A DNA stretch of 64,000 nucleotides from Bombella sp. ESL0385. Its GTDB lineage: Bacteria; Pseudomonadota; Alphaproteobacteria; Acetobacterales; Acetobacteraceae. Position numbers and translations under genes: made by a program. The notes under the pieces were generated by a model. The model was given only the letters and a program-made list of their open reading frames with translations. It made no database searches and had not been told where the DNA came from. The stretch is taken from contig NZ_WNIJ01000002.1 of NCBI RefSeq assembly GCF_009725755.1, forward strand, positions 186,001 to 250,000, in the 5' to 3' direction. Of the stretch, positions 1 through 9,672 are shown piece by piece; the first letter of the stretch is position 1, and each line of letters begins with the position of its first letter.

Positions 1-194
1 TCAGTACAATGAGCTTGCTTAAAAGCCACATAATCCTGCCCGTTTAATGTCCCAGAGGCCTTAGCATTATTAAACGCCTTATGACAGGCAGCTAGGGAGG
101 GCTTACCTGCCTCAATAGCAGGGGCAGCCAAAGCAGCATTCCCCCCGATTAAGGAACACACCATCATAGAGAGGCCCATAACGGATAGCTTCAT
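1..194 (-). CDS. Small secreted protein, C-terminus cut by window edge
   Basis: The reading frame stays open to base 1, so the 3' end lies outside the window. The protein begins with a hydrophobic signal peptide (MKLSVMGLSMMVCSLIGG, then an Ala-rich cleavage region near NAALA-APA). The mature part has two cysteines about 24 residues apart around the phrase KASGTLNGQDY, which loosely recalls small PsiF-like or other Cys-paired periplasmic proteins of alphaproteobacteria. I do not assign a function. An in-frame ATG at 203 exists, but the AAGGA Shine-Dalgarno sits only about 1 nt from it and about 10 nt from the ATG at 194, so 194 is preferred. Confidence 0.6.
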   Translation of the reverse strand, partial: MKLSVMGLSMMVCSLIGGNAALAAPAIEAGKPSLAACHKAFNNAKASGTLNGQDYVAFKQAHCT

Positions 195-307
195 CACATT
201 CATATCCTTACAACGAACTAACAAATGAGGGGCAAATAATACCACTCTTTCACCATAATTCCACAAGCAGCCTCACCCCAACTCAAGGGCAAAGCTACCA
301 TATGCGC

Positions 308-1578
308 TTAGTTGAGCCGCTCGCCATGTTGGGCAAGGTCCAACCCCATTTGCTCCTCATCAGAGGAAACGCGCATACCAACCGTCTTATCGACGAGCCA
401 GAAGATGATAGCTGTTAGGATAACAGACCATATAATCGTCACACCCACAGCCTCAGCCTGCCGCCCTAACTGCGCCCAACTTCCACTTACTCCAACTGGG
501 TTTGAGGCCGTGGCAGAGAGCGGACCATAAGCAAATACGCCCGTCAGTAAAGCCCCAACAATGCCCCCTACGCCGTGCACACCAAAAGCATCTAGGCTGT
601 CATCATACCCCAAACGTGTTTTTAATACCGCAGCACTATAGAAGCACACACCACCAGCAATCAGCCCAATCGCTAATGCCCCACCGGGGAGGACAAAGCC
701 CGCGGCCGGTGTTACCGCCACAAGCCCTGCCACCACGCCAGAGATAATCCCCAACGCTGTCGGTTTGCCATGACGCCACCATTCTACCAGCATCCAGCCT
801 ACACCACCGCCAGCGGCAGCGACCTGTGTTGTGAGCATCGCCATACCGGCCCGACCATTCGCCCCAAGGGCAGAGCCTGCATTAAAGCCAAACCAGCCTA
901 CCCAAAGCAGCGAGGCCCCGATAATCGCATAAGCCAGATTATAGGGGGACATATCATCACGCTTTAGCCCGTAACGGCGGCCAATCATCAAGGCACAAAC
1001 CAACCCGGCCACACCAGAATTGATGTGAACAACTGTACCCCCGGCGAAGTCCACAGCCCCTAACCCAGCGACCCAGCCAAGTGGGCTCCATACCCAATGA
1101 GCCACCGGCGCATAAACCAGCAACGACCATAGAATCGTAAAAACACACAGCCCAGCAAAGCGGATACGCTCCGCAAAAGCCCCTGTCAGCAGGGCTGGTG
1201 TGATGATGGCAAAGGTCATCTGATACATCAGATAAACGCTCTCGGGGATGGTCATAGGTGTTTCTGCCGGAGTCCCCGCCCCTAAGGTAAAGGCTCCGTC
1301 CGTCCCTTGATGGAATTGCGATGCAACCCCCCGTAGGAAAAAGCGAGAGGCATCACCAATCCACGCCGTCCCTGTCGAGAAGGCTAGGCTATAGCCGAGG
1401 ACCATCCACACAATGCTCACAATACAGCAAATCCCAAAGGACTGAACCATAGTGGAGAGGACATTCTTCCGCCGCACCATCCCCGCATAGAACAACGCTA
1501 AGCCGGGGACCGTCATCAGCAAGACAAGAGCCGTGCTGACCAACATCCATGACGTATCGCCTGTATCAATCGCACGCA

Positions 1579-1579
<1 letters not shown>
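308..1579 (-). CDS. amtB: Ammonium transporter AmtB
   Basis: This 423-residue polytopic inner-membrane protein is an Amt/Rh channel that conducts ammonia/ammonium. It carries the pore signature: Asp177 and the first pore His185 (DFAGGTVVHINSG), the second pore His335 (FGVHGVGGIVG), and gate-region aromatics in MTFAIITPAL and WFGFNAGS. About eleven hydrophobic segments are visible and no separate signal peptide is obvious. It follows glnK on the same strand with a TAATG stop/start overlap, the classic glnK-amtB pair, in which uridylylation-controlled PII blocks the channel from the cytoplasm under nitrogen sufficiency. Confidence 0.95.
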
Positions 1580-1947
<368 letters not shown>

Positions 1948-2114
1948 TTACTACACTGGAATGAAATCGTGCCACCTTCACAACGATTTCTGCAAGTCTT
2001 TCTTTTCGTCAAAGATAGAGCTAGACACAAAAGACCCGCCCCTCTGGCAAAAAAGCCACCCTCTTGGAGGGGCCTCCAGCCCTCTCTTTGCAGGCCGGGA
2101 AGGATACATGGCTT

Positions 2115-3335
2115 ATGCGTACAGATTACGACCTCTGCATTAATGGTGGTGGCCCCATCGGGGCGACAATAGCGTGCTTATTGGCGCAAAAAGGCCTCCG
2201 CATCCTTCTCCTAGAGCGCGCACCTCTCTCCCCCACGCCAGACCAAAACCCTGATGGTCGCGCCTATGCCCTAGCCGAGGGTGTCCGCCCTTTATTAGAA
2301 GAGGCTGGTATCTGGCAGGCCCTGCCCCTACCACCGCAGGCAATTACGACCATCCATGTCACAGATAGCCAAGGGCGAGTCCCCGCAGCCTCCCGCAGCA
2401 CTCTTGCTGATGGGCTAAGCTTTACCGAGGAGGATGCCCCAGACCACCGCTCTTTTGGCTGGATGGTCGAAGCACATAACCTCCTCGCTGCTATTGCTAG
2501 CACCCTCACTTCTCAACCGGGGCTGGATGTACGCGCCCCCGCTACAGGGCAGTTCCAGTTTACGCAAGATGAAGCCCGTATCACGCTCTCAACGGGTGAA
2601 ACAGTCTCCGCAGCTTTAGTCATCGCGGCTGATGGACGCCAATCCCGCTTACGCCAACAAGCCGGAATCGGCCTAACGCGCATCCCTTATCATAAGACGG
2701 CCCTTGTCAACGTGTTAGCTCATACGCTGCCTCATCATGGTAGTGCGCTGGAGAACTTCCTCCCTCAAGGCCCCTTTGCCCGCCTTCCCCTCCCCAGCAT
2801 AGAAGGCCACCCCCACCGCTCCGCCATTGTATGGACCGACCGCGCTGAACGCATCGCCCATTTCACGAGCCTTGCCCCACATCATTTTGCCCATCTCATT
2901 AAAGAACGGCTTTGTGGCGAGGAGCTTGGATCACTGGAGCTTATCGGCACGCATTGGACCTACCCACTCGCCTCCCAATATGCCCATCGCTATTACGCCA
3001 CACGGCTGATTTTAGCGGGAGATGCCGCCCATGGCTTGCACCCTGTTGCAGGGCAGGGGATGAATCTTGGCTTTCGTGATGTCCGCACGATCGTTGCGCT
3101 ATTGGGGGAGGCCTTCGCCCATGGGGAGGACCTCGGCTCCCCTTCCTTATTACGGCGTTACCAACAGCTAAGCCGCCCCGGTAATCTTGCCATGCTCGCT
3201 GGATGTGACATGATGGAGCGTCTTTTCAGCACGGATGTCCCTTTCATTCGCCATGCCCGCCATGCAGGGCTTATGGCCCTACGGCGGCTCCCAACCCTAC
3301 GGCAAGGGTTTGTCCGGCGCGCCATGGGTTTATAA
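2115..3335 (+). CDS. UbiH/UbiF/VisC-family FAD-dependent monooxygenase
   Basis: This is a flavoprotein hydroxylase of about 406 residues, of the family that hydroxylates the ubiquinone ring. The N-terminal dinucleotide-binding Gly motif is INGGGPIG (residues 9 to 16), and the second FAD motif is LAGDAAHGLHPVAGQGMNLG near residues 300 to 320. The start at 2115 (MRTDYDLC) is chosen because GGGAAGGA lies about 10 nt upstream and the family begins directly at this strand. The nearby ATG at 2108 is in another frame that stops at once. Which ring position it modifies (UbiH, UbiF or UbiI-like) cannot be read from the sequence. cysE follows closely on the same strand. Confidence 0.88.
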   Translation: MRTDYDLCINGGGPIGATIACLLAQKGLRILLLERAPLSPTPDQNPDGRAYALAEGVRPLLEEAGIWQALPLPPQAITTIHVTDSQGRVPAASRSTLADGLSFTEEDAPDHRSFGWMVEAHNLLAAIASTLTSQPGLDVRAPATGQFQFTQDEARITLSTGETVSAALVIAADGRQSRLRQQAGIGLTRIPYHKTALVNVLAHTLPHHGSALENFLPQGPFARLPLPSIEGHPHRSAIVWTDRAERIAHFTSLAPHHFAHLIKERLCGEELGSLELIGTHWTYPLASQYAHRYYATRLILAGDAAHGLHPVAGQGMNLGFRDVRTIVALLGEAFAHGEDLGSPSLLRRYQQLSRPGNLAMLAGCDMMERLFSTDVPFIRHARHAGLMALRRLPTLRQGFVRRAMGL

Positions 3336-3354
3336 TTCTAAAGGCATATCTTTT

Positions 3355-4161
3355 ATGGCCGGTTTTCTTGACACATTCCCACAATCCTCCTCTGAGCCAC
3401 GCTTTTTAGCTGAGTTTTGGGCTATCATGCAGGCACAAGCGTGTTGCTGCTCTGATGCGCTCATCCAAGATCTCTTTGCGGTGAATATTTGTAATCATGG
3501 AGATTTTGCCTCTGCTTTAGCCTCGCTCCTCAGCACAAAGCTGACTGACCGCGCCATGACCGAGCCAACGCTCATGCGCCTCATCACCTCTACATTAGAA
3601 GATGACCCCACCATTACCCGTGCCGCTGCTTCGGATATTGTCGCCACATTTCAACGGGACCCGGCATGCCCGGACCTCGTAACGCCTTTTCTCTTTTTTA
3701 AAGGCTTTCAAGCTCTGCAAGCTCATCGCATTGCTCATCACCTCTGGCGCGTTGACCGCAAGCCGCTCGCTTATCACTTTCAAAGCCGTGTGAATGAGAA
3801 ATTCGGCATCGATATCCATCCCGCAGCACAAATTGGCCAACGCATTACCATCGATCACGGCACGGGCATCGTCATAGGCGAGACAACCATCATTGAGGAT
3901 GACGTCTCCCTTTTTCAGAATGTTACCCTCGGCGGAACAGGGAAAAATAGCGGCCAACGCCACCCTGTCATCCGGCAAGGCTGCATGATTGGGGCAGGGG
4001 CAAAAATACTCGGCTATTTAGAGATTGGGGCTCATGCCCGCGTTGGGGCTGCCTCGGTTGTGCTTGGCAATGTCCCACCACGCTCTACCGCTGTAGGCAA
4101 CCCTGCCCGCATCGTCCGTTTTGGCGATATGGACCAAGACTTCTTAAATTACCAAATCTAA
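3355..4161 (+). CDS. cysE: Serine O-acetyltransferase
   Basis: This 268-residue enzyme makes O-acetyl-L-serine from serine and acetyl-CoA, the precursor of cysteine. It has the N-terminal helical domain followed by the left-handed parallel beta-helix of hexapeptide repeats (IDIHPAAQIGQRITIDHGTG). The catalytic-region DHGTGIVIGET and the loop NVTLGGTG, followed by VGNPARIV, are typical of CysE. The start is the ATG at 3355, 20 bases after the upstream monooxygenase stop; the upstream in-frame extension overlaps that gene and is not family-like. The N-terminal CCC triplet is unusual but unexplained. Confidence 0.93.
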   Translation: MAGFLDTFPQSSSEPRFLAEFWAIMQAQACCCSDALIQDLFAVNICNHGDFASALASLLSTKLTDRAMTEPTLMRLITSTLEDDPTITRAAASDIVATFQRDPACPDLVTPFLFFKGFQALQAHRIAHHLWRVDRKPLAYHFQSRVNEKFGIDIHPAAQIGQRITIDHGTGIVIGETTIIEDDVSLFQNVTLGGTGKNSGQRHPVIRQGCMIGAGAKILGYLEIGAHARVGAASVVLGNVPPRSTAVGNPARIVRFGDMDQDFLNYQI

Positions 4162-4297
4162 ACAACATCCCCCACTTATCCCCAGTTTCGGGGATAGGTT
4201 GGGGCATCATCCTGTGTGTTGCAATGGGAGAAATGTGGATAAGATTTCACGACTCCCCAAAAACCGCCCCATGAGGCTGTGCGCTCTTTCCTCCAAC

Positions 4298-4334
4298 AAA
4301 AAAGACTGACGTGATGGAGGACACCACGCCAGCC
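4298..4334 (-). terminator. Rho-independent terminator of the aldose epimerase gene
   Basis: Read on the minus strand, GGCTGGCGTG (4334 to 4325) pairs with CACGTCAGTC (4313 to 4304) using two G-U wobbles, and a run of six T follows (4303 to 4298). It lies 39 bases past the stop of the galM-like gene. Confidence 0.8.
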
Positions 4335-4372
4335 TCTCTTTTAGTCAGTGAGCTGATAAGCCCCCTTCCCTC

Positions 4373-5539
4373 TTATTGATGAGAGAAATGGAAGCTCATG
4401 GAATAATCGTAGGTTTGCCCCGGTTTTAGCTCAATGCTGGGGAAGGACGGCGTATTAGGGCTGTTGGGGAAGAACTCCGGCTCGAAAGCAAGCGCATCAC
4501 CCTGCCGATATGTCTTACCCGCCAGACCATAATATGTGCCGTAAATATGGTTTGAAGAATAGAACTGCATCCCCGGCATGTTGGTGGAGACTTCCATCAC
4601 ACGGCCAGAATGAGGGTCTGTCACACGGGCCACAACGCGCTCTACATCACCCGCTTTGGACGGCCCATTAAGGACCATGCATTTATCATAACCTGTTTGA
4701 GGCAGCATCTGCGGGTGCGGCTGACGTAGGCCATCGCCAACACGGCGCGGCTGACGGAAGTCAAACGGTGTGCCATCAACAGCGGCAAGCTCACCTGTCG
4801 GAATGGATTGTGCATCTGTCTTGAGGTAATGGTCCGCATACATCTGCACAATCTCATCATCCACAGCGCCAGATCCCTCACCATTGAGGTTCCAATAATT
4901 ATGTGTGGAGAGATTCACAACAGTCGGAGCATCCGTTGTCGCTTGGAAGTGCAGGCTCAGCGTATTATCGGAGCGCAGACGATAAATCGCATGTGTTGTC
5001 AACGTGCCGGGGAAGCCTTGGTCACCATCAGGGCTAACCACCTTAAACTCCACATAAGCACCGTCAGCATCAACACCTTTGCGCTCGATTGTCCAAAGCT
5101 TCTGAGCAAAGCTGTTAGGCCCACCATGAAGGGTATTTGTCCCTTCATTAGTGAGGGTATGATACGTTTTCCCCTCCAGCGTGAAGGAGCCATTAGTAAT
5201 ACGATTCGCCACGCGGCCTAGCACAGCCCCGAAGCGAGGGTCTCCATTATTGCGCTCATATTCCCCAATATTAGGGAAGCCAAGCACAACATTACCAAGA
5301 TGGCCGTTCTTATCGGGGACATCCATTTTATGAATGGTTGCACCATAGGTCAGCAAAGTAACCGTTACGCCGTTATCATTGCTGAGGGTGACTGCTTTTA
5401 CTTTCTGCTTGTCGGAAAGATGCCCCCAGTCCTGCACACTAACCTTAGGGTGCGCCACAGCCATACCAGACAGAGCCACACTGGCGGCTAAGGCACTAGC
5501 CGATAAAAGCCAACCACGGCTTTTTAGAAAACGGGGCAT
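4373..5539 (-). CDS. Secreted aldose 1-epimerase (mutarotase)
   Basis: This 388-residue GalM-family enzyme interconverts alpha and beta anomers of aldoses. An N-terminal signal peptide (SRGWLLSASALAASVALSG, cleavage near AVA-HP) indicates a periplasmic location, unlike cytosolic GalM of the Leloir pathway. Family motifs include GRVANRI, NEGTNTLHGGP, the catalytic-His region STHNYWNLNG, and the catalytic-Glu region AFEPEFFPNSPN near the C-terminus. It is a single-gene unit with its own terminator. A periplasmic mutarotase would suit an organism that oxidises sugars outside the cytoplasm, but that is inference. Confidence 0.9.
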   Translation of the reverse strand: MPRFLKSRGWLLSASALAASVALSGMAVAHPKVSVQDWGHLSDKQKVKAVTLSNDNGVTVTLLTYGATIHKMDVPDKNGHLGNVVLGFPNIGEYERNNGDPRFGAVLGRVANRITNGSFTLEGKTYHTLTNEGTNTLHGGPNSFAQKLWTIERKGVDADGAYVEFKVVSPDGDQGFPGTLTTHAIYRLRSDNTLSLHFQATTDAPTVVNLSTHNYWNLNGEGSGAVDDEIVQMYADHYLKTDAQSIPTGELAAVDGTPFDFRQPRRVGDGLRQPHPQMLPQTGYDKCMVLNGPSKAGDVERVVARVTDPHSGRVMEVSTNMPGMQFYSSNHIYGTYYGLAGKTYRQGDALAFEPEFFPNSPNTPSFPSIELKPGQTYDYSMSFHFSHQ

Positions 5540-5873
5540 GTAATTTCTCCCACTCCAGAAAAGATAAACCCACCCTGAGCAGCTCCGCCTATGACAGAGG
5601 GATAATCCACACCAAGGTAGGCACTCATCTCAACGCTTAACGATGCAAAAATGCAATACCCTCTTTTCTATTACAATTCTGCTATGCGAAAGGGGTAGGC
5701 AAGGCCAAATAAGTAACCTATGTTCACTTGGCGCAGGTTTTATAACCTGCCATAGATAAGAGTCTTAATGCGTTACAGTCCCGGCCCGTTCCCGTTTGGG
5801 CATTTCCCCTTTCCACCTATAGGGGAGATACCTCCCATAGCCGGGCCTTAAAAGAAGCAGGAGCGGCAACAAC
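5540..5873. other. Divergent intergenic region between galM-like gene and mlaA
   Basis: This stretch of 334 bases has no credible coding frame. It must hold promoters for the leftward epimerase gene and the rightward mlaA gene. It contains one clear inverted repeat at 5733 to 5750, listed separately. Closer to mlaA there is GC-rich sequence with an imperfect dyad (GGGGAG...CCTCCC, about 5821 to 5837). I do not recognise a specific regulator site or a small RNA. Confidence 0.5.
5733..5750. promoter_or_regulatory. Perfect inverted repeat upstream of mlaA
   Basis: GCAGGTT-TTAT-AACCTGC is a perfect 7-bp dyad with a 4-base spacer, about 124 bases before the mlaA start. The shape suits a dimeric regulator operator. 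A related half site (GTAACC) lies about 20 bases upstream. No regulator is identified. Confidence 0.4.
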
Positions 5874-6662
5874 ATGGCGTGCAAAGGCAGCACAATGCAG
5901 CATCACAAGGGCAAAAAAGCTGCCCTGTTCACACTGGTCGGCTGCCTTACTTTATCGTCTCTTGCAGGATGCACCGCCAAGCCCCCTAAAGACCCTGATG
6001 AGTTAGCTGACTATAAAGCTGCAAATGATAAGTTTGAGCCTTTTAACCGCAAGATGTTCAACATCAATATGTGGGTGTATCACAAAGCTCTGCGCCCGGT
6101 TGGACGTTTCTGGCAGAAGCATGTTCCCCAGCCCATCCGCACCTCGGTTGCGACATTGAATGAAACATGGCGGGAGCCTGCGGTCTTCTTCTCCGATGTT
6201 GGGGCAGGGCGTCCCCGCCGCGCTGGTGATGCGTTTATGCGCTTCCTCCTAAATATGACAACGGCGGGCTTTTATGACGTTGCCAAACATTTGGGCTATA
6301 AGCAGCATGAGACAGACCCCGGCATGGTCCTTGCCCTCTGGGGGGTCAAGTCCGGTCCGTATCTCTTTCTCCCCGGCTTAGGGCCAAGCAGCTTCCGCGA
6401 TGCGGCGGGCTATGCGCTGGGTCAGGGGCTAACACCAATTAACTATGTGCCCAGCGGTTATGGGCTTATCAGCTTCAACTGGGGCTATAACATCCTTGGC
6501 ACATTCAATACCTTCGCCGATAATACAGACCAGCTCGACCAGCTAGAACATCAAAGCCTAGACCCTTACGCCTTCATGCGGAGTGCATGGCAGCAGCAGC
6601 GTCAGAGCCAGATTGATGCCCTAAAGGCCGATCACCGCGCTACAACGCCTGACTGGTACTGA
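5874..6662 (+). CDS. mlaA: MlaA/VacJ-family outer-membrane lipoprotein
   Basis: This 262-residue lipoprotein belongs to the MlaA (VacJ) family, which removes misplaced phospholipids from the outer leaflet of the outer membrane. A signal peptide ends in a lipobox LSSLAGC. The family signature is clear: DPLEPFNR-like phrase DKFEPFNRKMFNIN, then RPVGRFWQKHVP, and the FLPGLGPSSFRDAAG segment. GGAG lies 10 nt before the ATG at 5874; an internal ATG at 5895 is a possible alternative. An mlaC-like gene follows 49 bases later, so the pair likely forms one transcription unit for lipid-asymmetry maintenance. Confidence 0.92.
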   Translation: MACKGSTMQHHKGKKAALFTLVGCLTLSSLAGCTAKPPKDPDELADYKAANDKFEPFNRKMFNINMWVYHKALRPVGRFWQKHVPQPIRTSVATLNETWREPAVFFSDVGAGRPRRAGDAFMRFLLNMTTAGFYDVAKHLGYKQHETDPGMVLALWGVKSGPYLFLPGLGPSSFRDAAGYALGQGLTPINYVPSGYGLISFNWGYNILGTFNTFADNTDQLDQLEHQSLDPYAFMRSAWQQQRQSQIDALKADHRATTPDWY

Positions 6663-6711
6663 CAATCCCGTCCTCACTAAGGACAGCCCTTTTTAGAAGG
6701 ATTCCCCACAC

Positions 6712-7317
6712 ATGATGCTCCGTCAGCTTACACGCCGCACCATTTTGGGAGCTGCCAGCCTACTCGCTCTCGCCCCCATGTTGGCATTCGCCGCACCTTC
6801 CAGCGAGGAAGCAAGTGCGTTCGTTAATGATTTTGGCGGGAAGTTAGTCGCTGTTATGAATAGTAACACGACATTGGATAAAAAACGCAACGCCCTCCTC
6901 CCGCTCCTGCGTCAGAATATAGATGTGCAAGGGATTGGGCGGTACTGCCTAGGACGTTTCTGGCAGCAAGCCACGCCAGAACAGCAAAAGATTTATCTTG
7001 AGTTGTTTGAGGATGTGCTGCTCAATGCTGTAACCGCCCGGATGGGAGAATATGAGAATATCTCCTTCCGTTTGGTCGATAATGTCGCTTCCCCCGCAGG
7101 GCAGAAAGTGACGCTCCAAATTAGCCGTCCCAATCATCCTTCTGTAATGATGACAGCCGTTATTGATGGCGAGCCTCCCAAGGTTGTGGACCTCTACGGC
7201 GAGGGCGCAAGCATGCGGATGACCCAGCGCAGCGATTACACCGCTTACCTCACACGCCACGGCTATAAGGTGCAGGCTCTTATTGATGCGCTAAAACATC
7301 AGCTTGGCCGCCAATAA
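6712..7317 (+). CDS. MlaC-family periplasmic phospholipid-binding protein
   Basis: This 201-residue secreted protein has a Tat/Sec-like signal (RRTILGAASLLALAPMLAFA) and the MlaC/Ttg2D fold signature: the N-terminal helix region ending FVNDFGGKLVAVMN, then IGRYCLGRFWQQATPEQQKIYLELFEDVL, and a C-terminal beta segment VVDLYGEGASM. MlaC shuttles phospholipid between MlaA at the outer membrane and the MlaFEDB transporter. The inner-membrane Mla components are not in the window. Two tandem ATGs (6712 and 6715) are possible starts behind AGAAGGA. The unit ends in a strong terminator. Confidence 0.88.
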   Translation: MMLRQLTRRTILGAASLLALAPMLAFAAPSSEEASAFVNDFGGKLVAVMNSNTTLDKKRNALLPLLRQNIDVQGIGRYCLGRFWQQATPEQQKIYLELFEDVLLNAVTARMGEYENISFRLVDNVASPAGQKVTLQISRPNHPSVMMTAVIDGEPPKVVDLYGEGASMRMTQRSDYTAYLTRHGYKVQALIDALKHQLGRQ

Positions 7318-7345
7318 AGCGCAGCACATTATGATGTTCCAACAT

Positions 7346-7368
7346 AAGGGGGCGTTCGGCCCCCTTTT
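7346..7368 (+). terminator. Rho-independent terminator after the mlaA-mlaC unit
   Basis: AAGGGGGC (7346 to 7353), a five-base loop GTTCG, and GCCCCCTT (7359 to 7366) form an 8-bp stem followed by TT. It lies 29 bases past the mlaC-like stop and separates this unit from queA. Confidence 0.8.
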
Positions 7369-7398
7369 CGCTAAGCATCCCTGCTTTCTTCACATCGC

Positions 7399-8463
7399 AT
7401 GACAGACGAACTCTCCCTCTACGACTTCACCCTCCCGCGCGACTCTATCGCGATCGAACCCGCCCGCCCGCGTGATGCAGCGCGTCTCCTCCACGTCATG
7501 CCCCCCGCCCTTACAGGAACAAAGCAGGCCCGCCTCACCCTCCACCACATCCATAACCTCCCAGACCTGCTAAAAGAGGGCGACCTCCTCATCGCAAATA
7601 ATACAGAGGTCATCCCTGCTAAGATGGAAGCCCGCCGGGGCGAGGCTCGCATTGGCATCACGCTCGACCGCATCTTACCAGAGGGGCAATGGCACGCGCT
7701 TGCCCGCAATGCGCGTAAATTACGCCCTCATGATACACTCCATTTTGAGAATGACCCCGTCACCGCCACCATCCTCACCAATGAGGGCGATGGAGCGATT
7801 ACCCTTCGTTTTTCAGTTGAGGGGGATGCGTTCGATAGGTTTTTAGAACGCCGCGCAGCTCTGGCCCTGCCACCTTATATTGCTCGGCCTCATGGCCCTA
7901 CAGAGGCGGATGCGCATGATTATCGCACTATTTTCTCCCGCTTTCGTGGGGCTGTAGCCGCCCCAACGGCGGGACTACACTTCACCAATGACGTCTTAAA
8001 AGCCCTCACTGCCAAAGGAATCGCGCAGGAAACACTCACCCTCCATGTCGGGGCGGGGACATTCCTGCCTGTTCGCAGTAGCATTGCCGAGCATAAAATG
8101 CATGCTGAATGGGGGCATATCACCCCAGAAACGGCCCAACGAATCAATGAGACACGTGCCCGTGGGGGCCGTATTGTCGCCGTGGGAACGACAAGCCTCC
8201 GCCTCTTAGAGAGTGCGGCTGATGAGCATGGACTCATTCACCCTTGGCAGGGGGAGACATCCATTTTCATCAAGCCGGGCTACCGCTTCCGCGCTGTTGA
8301 TGCGCTGCTCACAAACTTCCATCTACCACGCTCAACCCTCTTTATGCTGGTGTGCGCCTTTGCAGGGACGGACACTATGCGCCACGCTTATCATTACGCC
8401 ATCACCGAGGGATTACGATTTTACTCCTACGGCGATGCTTGCTTATTGGAGCGCACCCCATGA
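7399..8463 (+). CDS. queA: S-adenosylmethionine:tRNA ribosyltransferase-isomerase
   Basis: This 354-residue enzyme transfers and isomerises the ribosyl part of SAM onto preQ1-modified tRNA, giving epoxyqueuosine at the wobble base. Family motifs are present: [15 protein letters not shown] near the N-terminus, [22 protein letters not shown]-like [11 protein letters not shown], and the C-terminal [19 protein letters not shown]. The length matches the family. Its stop overlaps the tgt start as ATGA, so the two queuosine genes are translationally coupled, in the order opposite to the pathway. Confidence 0.96.
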   Translation: MTDELSLYDFTLPRDSIAIEPARPRDAARLLHVMPPALTGTKQARLTLHHIHNLPDLLKEGDLLIANNTEVIPAKMEARRGEARIGITLDRILPEGQWHALARNARKLRPHDTLHFENDPVTATILTNEGDGAITLRFSVEGDAFDRFLERRAALALPPYIARPHGPTEADAHDYRTIFSRFRGAVAAPTAGLHFTNDVLKALTAKGIAQETLTLHVGAGTFLPVRSSIAEHKMHAEWGHITPETAQRINETRARGGRIVAVGTTSLRLLESAADEHGLIHPWQGETSIFIKPGYRFRAVDALLTNFHLPRSTLFMLVCAFAGTDTMRHAYHYAITEGLRFYSYGDACLLERTP

Positions 8464-9653
8464 CACTCTCCACCCCTCGCCCAACCCTTACCGCCTCCGA
8501 GCATATGCATTGGCAAAAGGAAGCCCAATCTGGGCAAGCCAGAGCGGGGTGGCTGCACACACGCCACGGCAGTGTCCCCACCCCAACCTTTATGCCTGTT
8601 GGGACGGTCGGGACGGTCAAAGGCATTACGATGGATAATGTGCGGGCTACCGGGGCTGGTATTGTGCTGGGCAATACCTATCACCTCATGCTCCGCCCCA
8701 CCGCAGAGCGCGTACAACGCCTAGGGGGCTTACACCGCATGATGGATTGGCCAGGGCCTATCCTAACCGATTCTGGTGGCTTCCAAGTCATGTCCTTAGG
8801 GCCATTGCGTAAGATGGATGAAGATGGCGTGACCTTCCGCTCCCATATTGATGGCAGTGCCCACCGCCTCACGCCTGAAAGCTCGACAGACATCCAATAT
8901 AAGCTAGATGCCACCATCACAATGGCCTTTGATGAATGTCCTGCCCTCCCCGCTACTAAAGAGGTGCTAGCGGCCTCCATGCAGCGTTCTATGCGATGGG
9001 CAGCGCGCTCCCGCGAGGCATTTATCGCCCGCCCCGGCTATGGGCAATTCGGCATTGTCCAAGGTGGGACAGAGCCCGACCTACGCGCAGAATCCGCCCG
9101 CGCCCTGCGTGACATCGGCTTTGAGGGCTATGCGATTGGCGGCCTCGCCGTGGGGGAAGGGCAAGAGCTGATGTTCTCCACGCTGGATTATACAACCCCC
9201 CTCCTCCCTGAGGACCAACCACGTTATCTCATGGGTGTTGGCACGCCTGATGACCTCTTAGGGGCCGTTATGCGTGGCTGCGATATGTTCGATTGCGTCA
9301 TGCCCTCCCGTGCTGGCCGTACTGCCCGCGCTTATACCGAGCGCGGGACATTGAACCTCCGCAATGCTCGCTTTGCTGAAGATACACGGCCTATCTCGCC
9401 AGATGATGATAGCCCTATGGCAGGCCGTTATAGCCGCGCTTATCTTCATCATCTTTTCCGCGCGAATGAGATGTTAGGGCCGATGCTCCTCACCCTTCAT
9501 AATCTTGCCTATTATCAACGGCTCATGCGCCAAATTCGCGCTGCAATTATAGCAGGTACATTAGAGCAAACCGCAGCCGAACTCCGCCAAAACTGGGCCA
9601 AAGGCGATTGGAGCGAGGAGGAATACCCCATGCCTCGCTACCATCAAGATTAA
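8460..9653 (+). CDS. tgt: Queuine tRNA-ribosyltransferase lacking the zinc cysteines
   Basis: This 397-residue TGT exchanges the wobble guanine of GUN-anticodon tRNAs for preQ1. The catalytic core is intact: [12 protein letters not shown] carries the first catalytic Asp, FGIVQGG and IGGLAVGE follow, and [12 protein letters not shown] holds the nucleophile Asp. The start at 8460 overlaps the queA stop as ATGA. The odd point is the zinc site. Bacterial TGTs have CxCxxC before RYSRAYLHH; here the aligned residues are Asp316, Ser318 and Ala321, while the fourth ligand His347 (TLHN), spaced exactly 26 residues on, remains. The rest of the gene shows no sign of decay. Confidence 0.93.
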   Translation: MTLSTPRPTLTASEHMHWQKEAQSGQARAGWLHTRHGSVPTPTFMPVGTVGTVKGITMDNVRATGAGIVLGNTYHLMLRPTAERVQRLGGLHRMMDWPGPILTDSGGFQVMSLGPLRKMDEDGVTFRSHIDGSAHRLTPESSTDIQYKLDATITMAFDECPALPATKEVLAASMQRSMRWAARSREAFIARPGYGQFGIVQGGTEPDLRAESARALRDIGFEGYAIGGLAVGEGQELMFSTLDYTTPLLPEDQPRYLMGVGTPDDLLGAVMRGCDMFDCVMPSRAGRTARAYTERGTLNLRNARFAEDTRPISPDDDSPMAGRYSRAYLHHLFRANEMLGPMLLTLHNLAYYQRLMRQIRAAIIAGTLEQTAAELRQNWAKGDWSEEEYPMPRYHQD

Positions 9654-9672
9654 CTCTCCCCCTCTTTTAAGG

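Noticed and set aside
1969-1984. TGGCAC on the minus strand before glnK, suggestive of a sigma-54 promoter
   Set aside because: The -12 element TTGC is not found at the required distance (CATT or TCAT stands there), so the motif is only half present.
8352-8459. Upstream extension of the tgt frame to an earlier start
   Set aside because: The extension lies inside queA and is not family-like; ATGA coupling at 8460 is the natural start.
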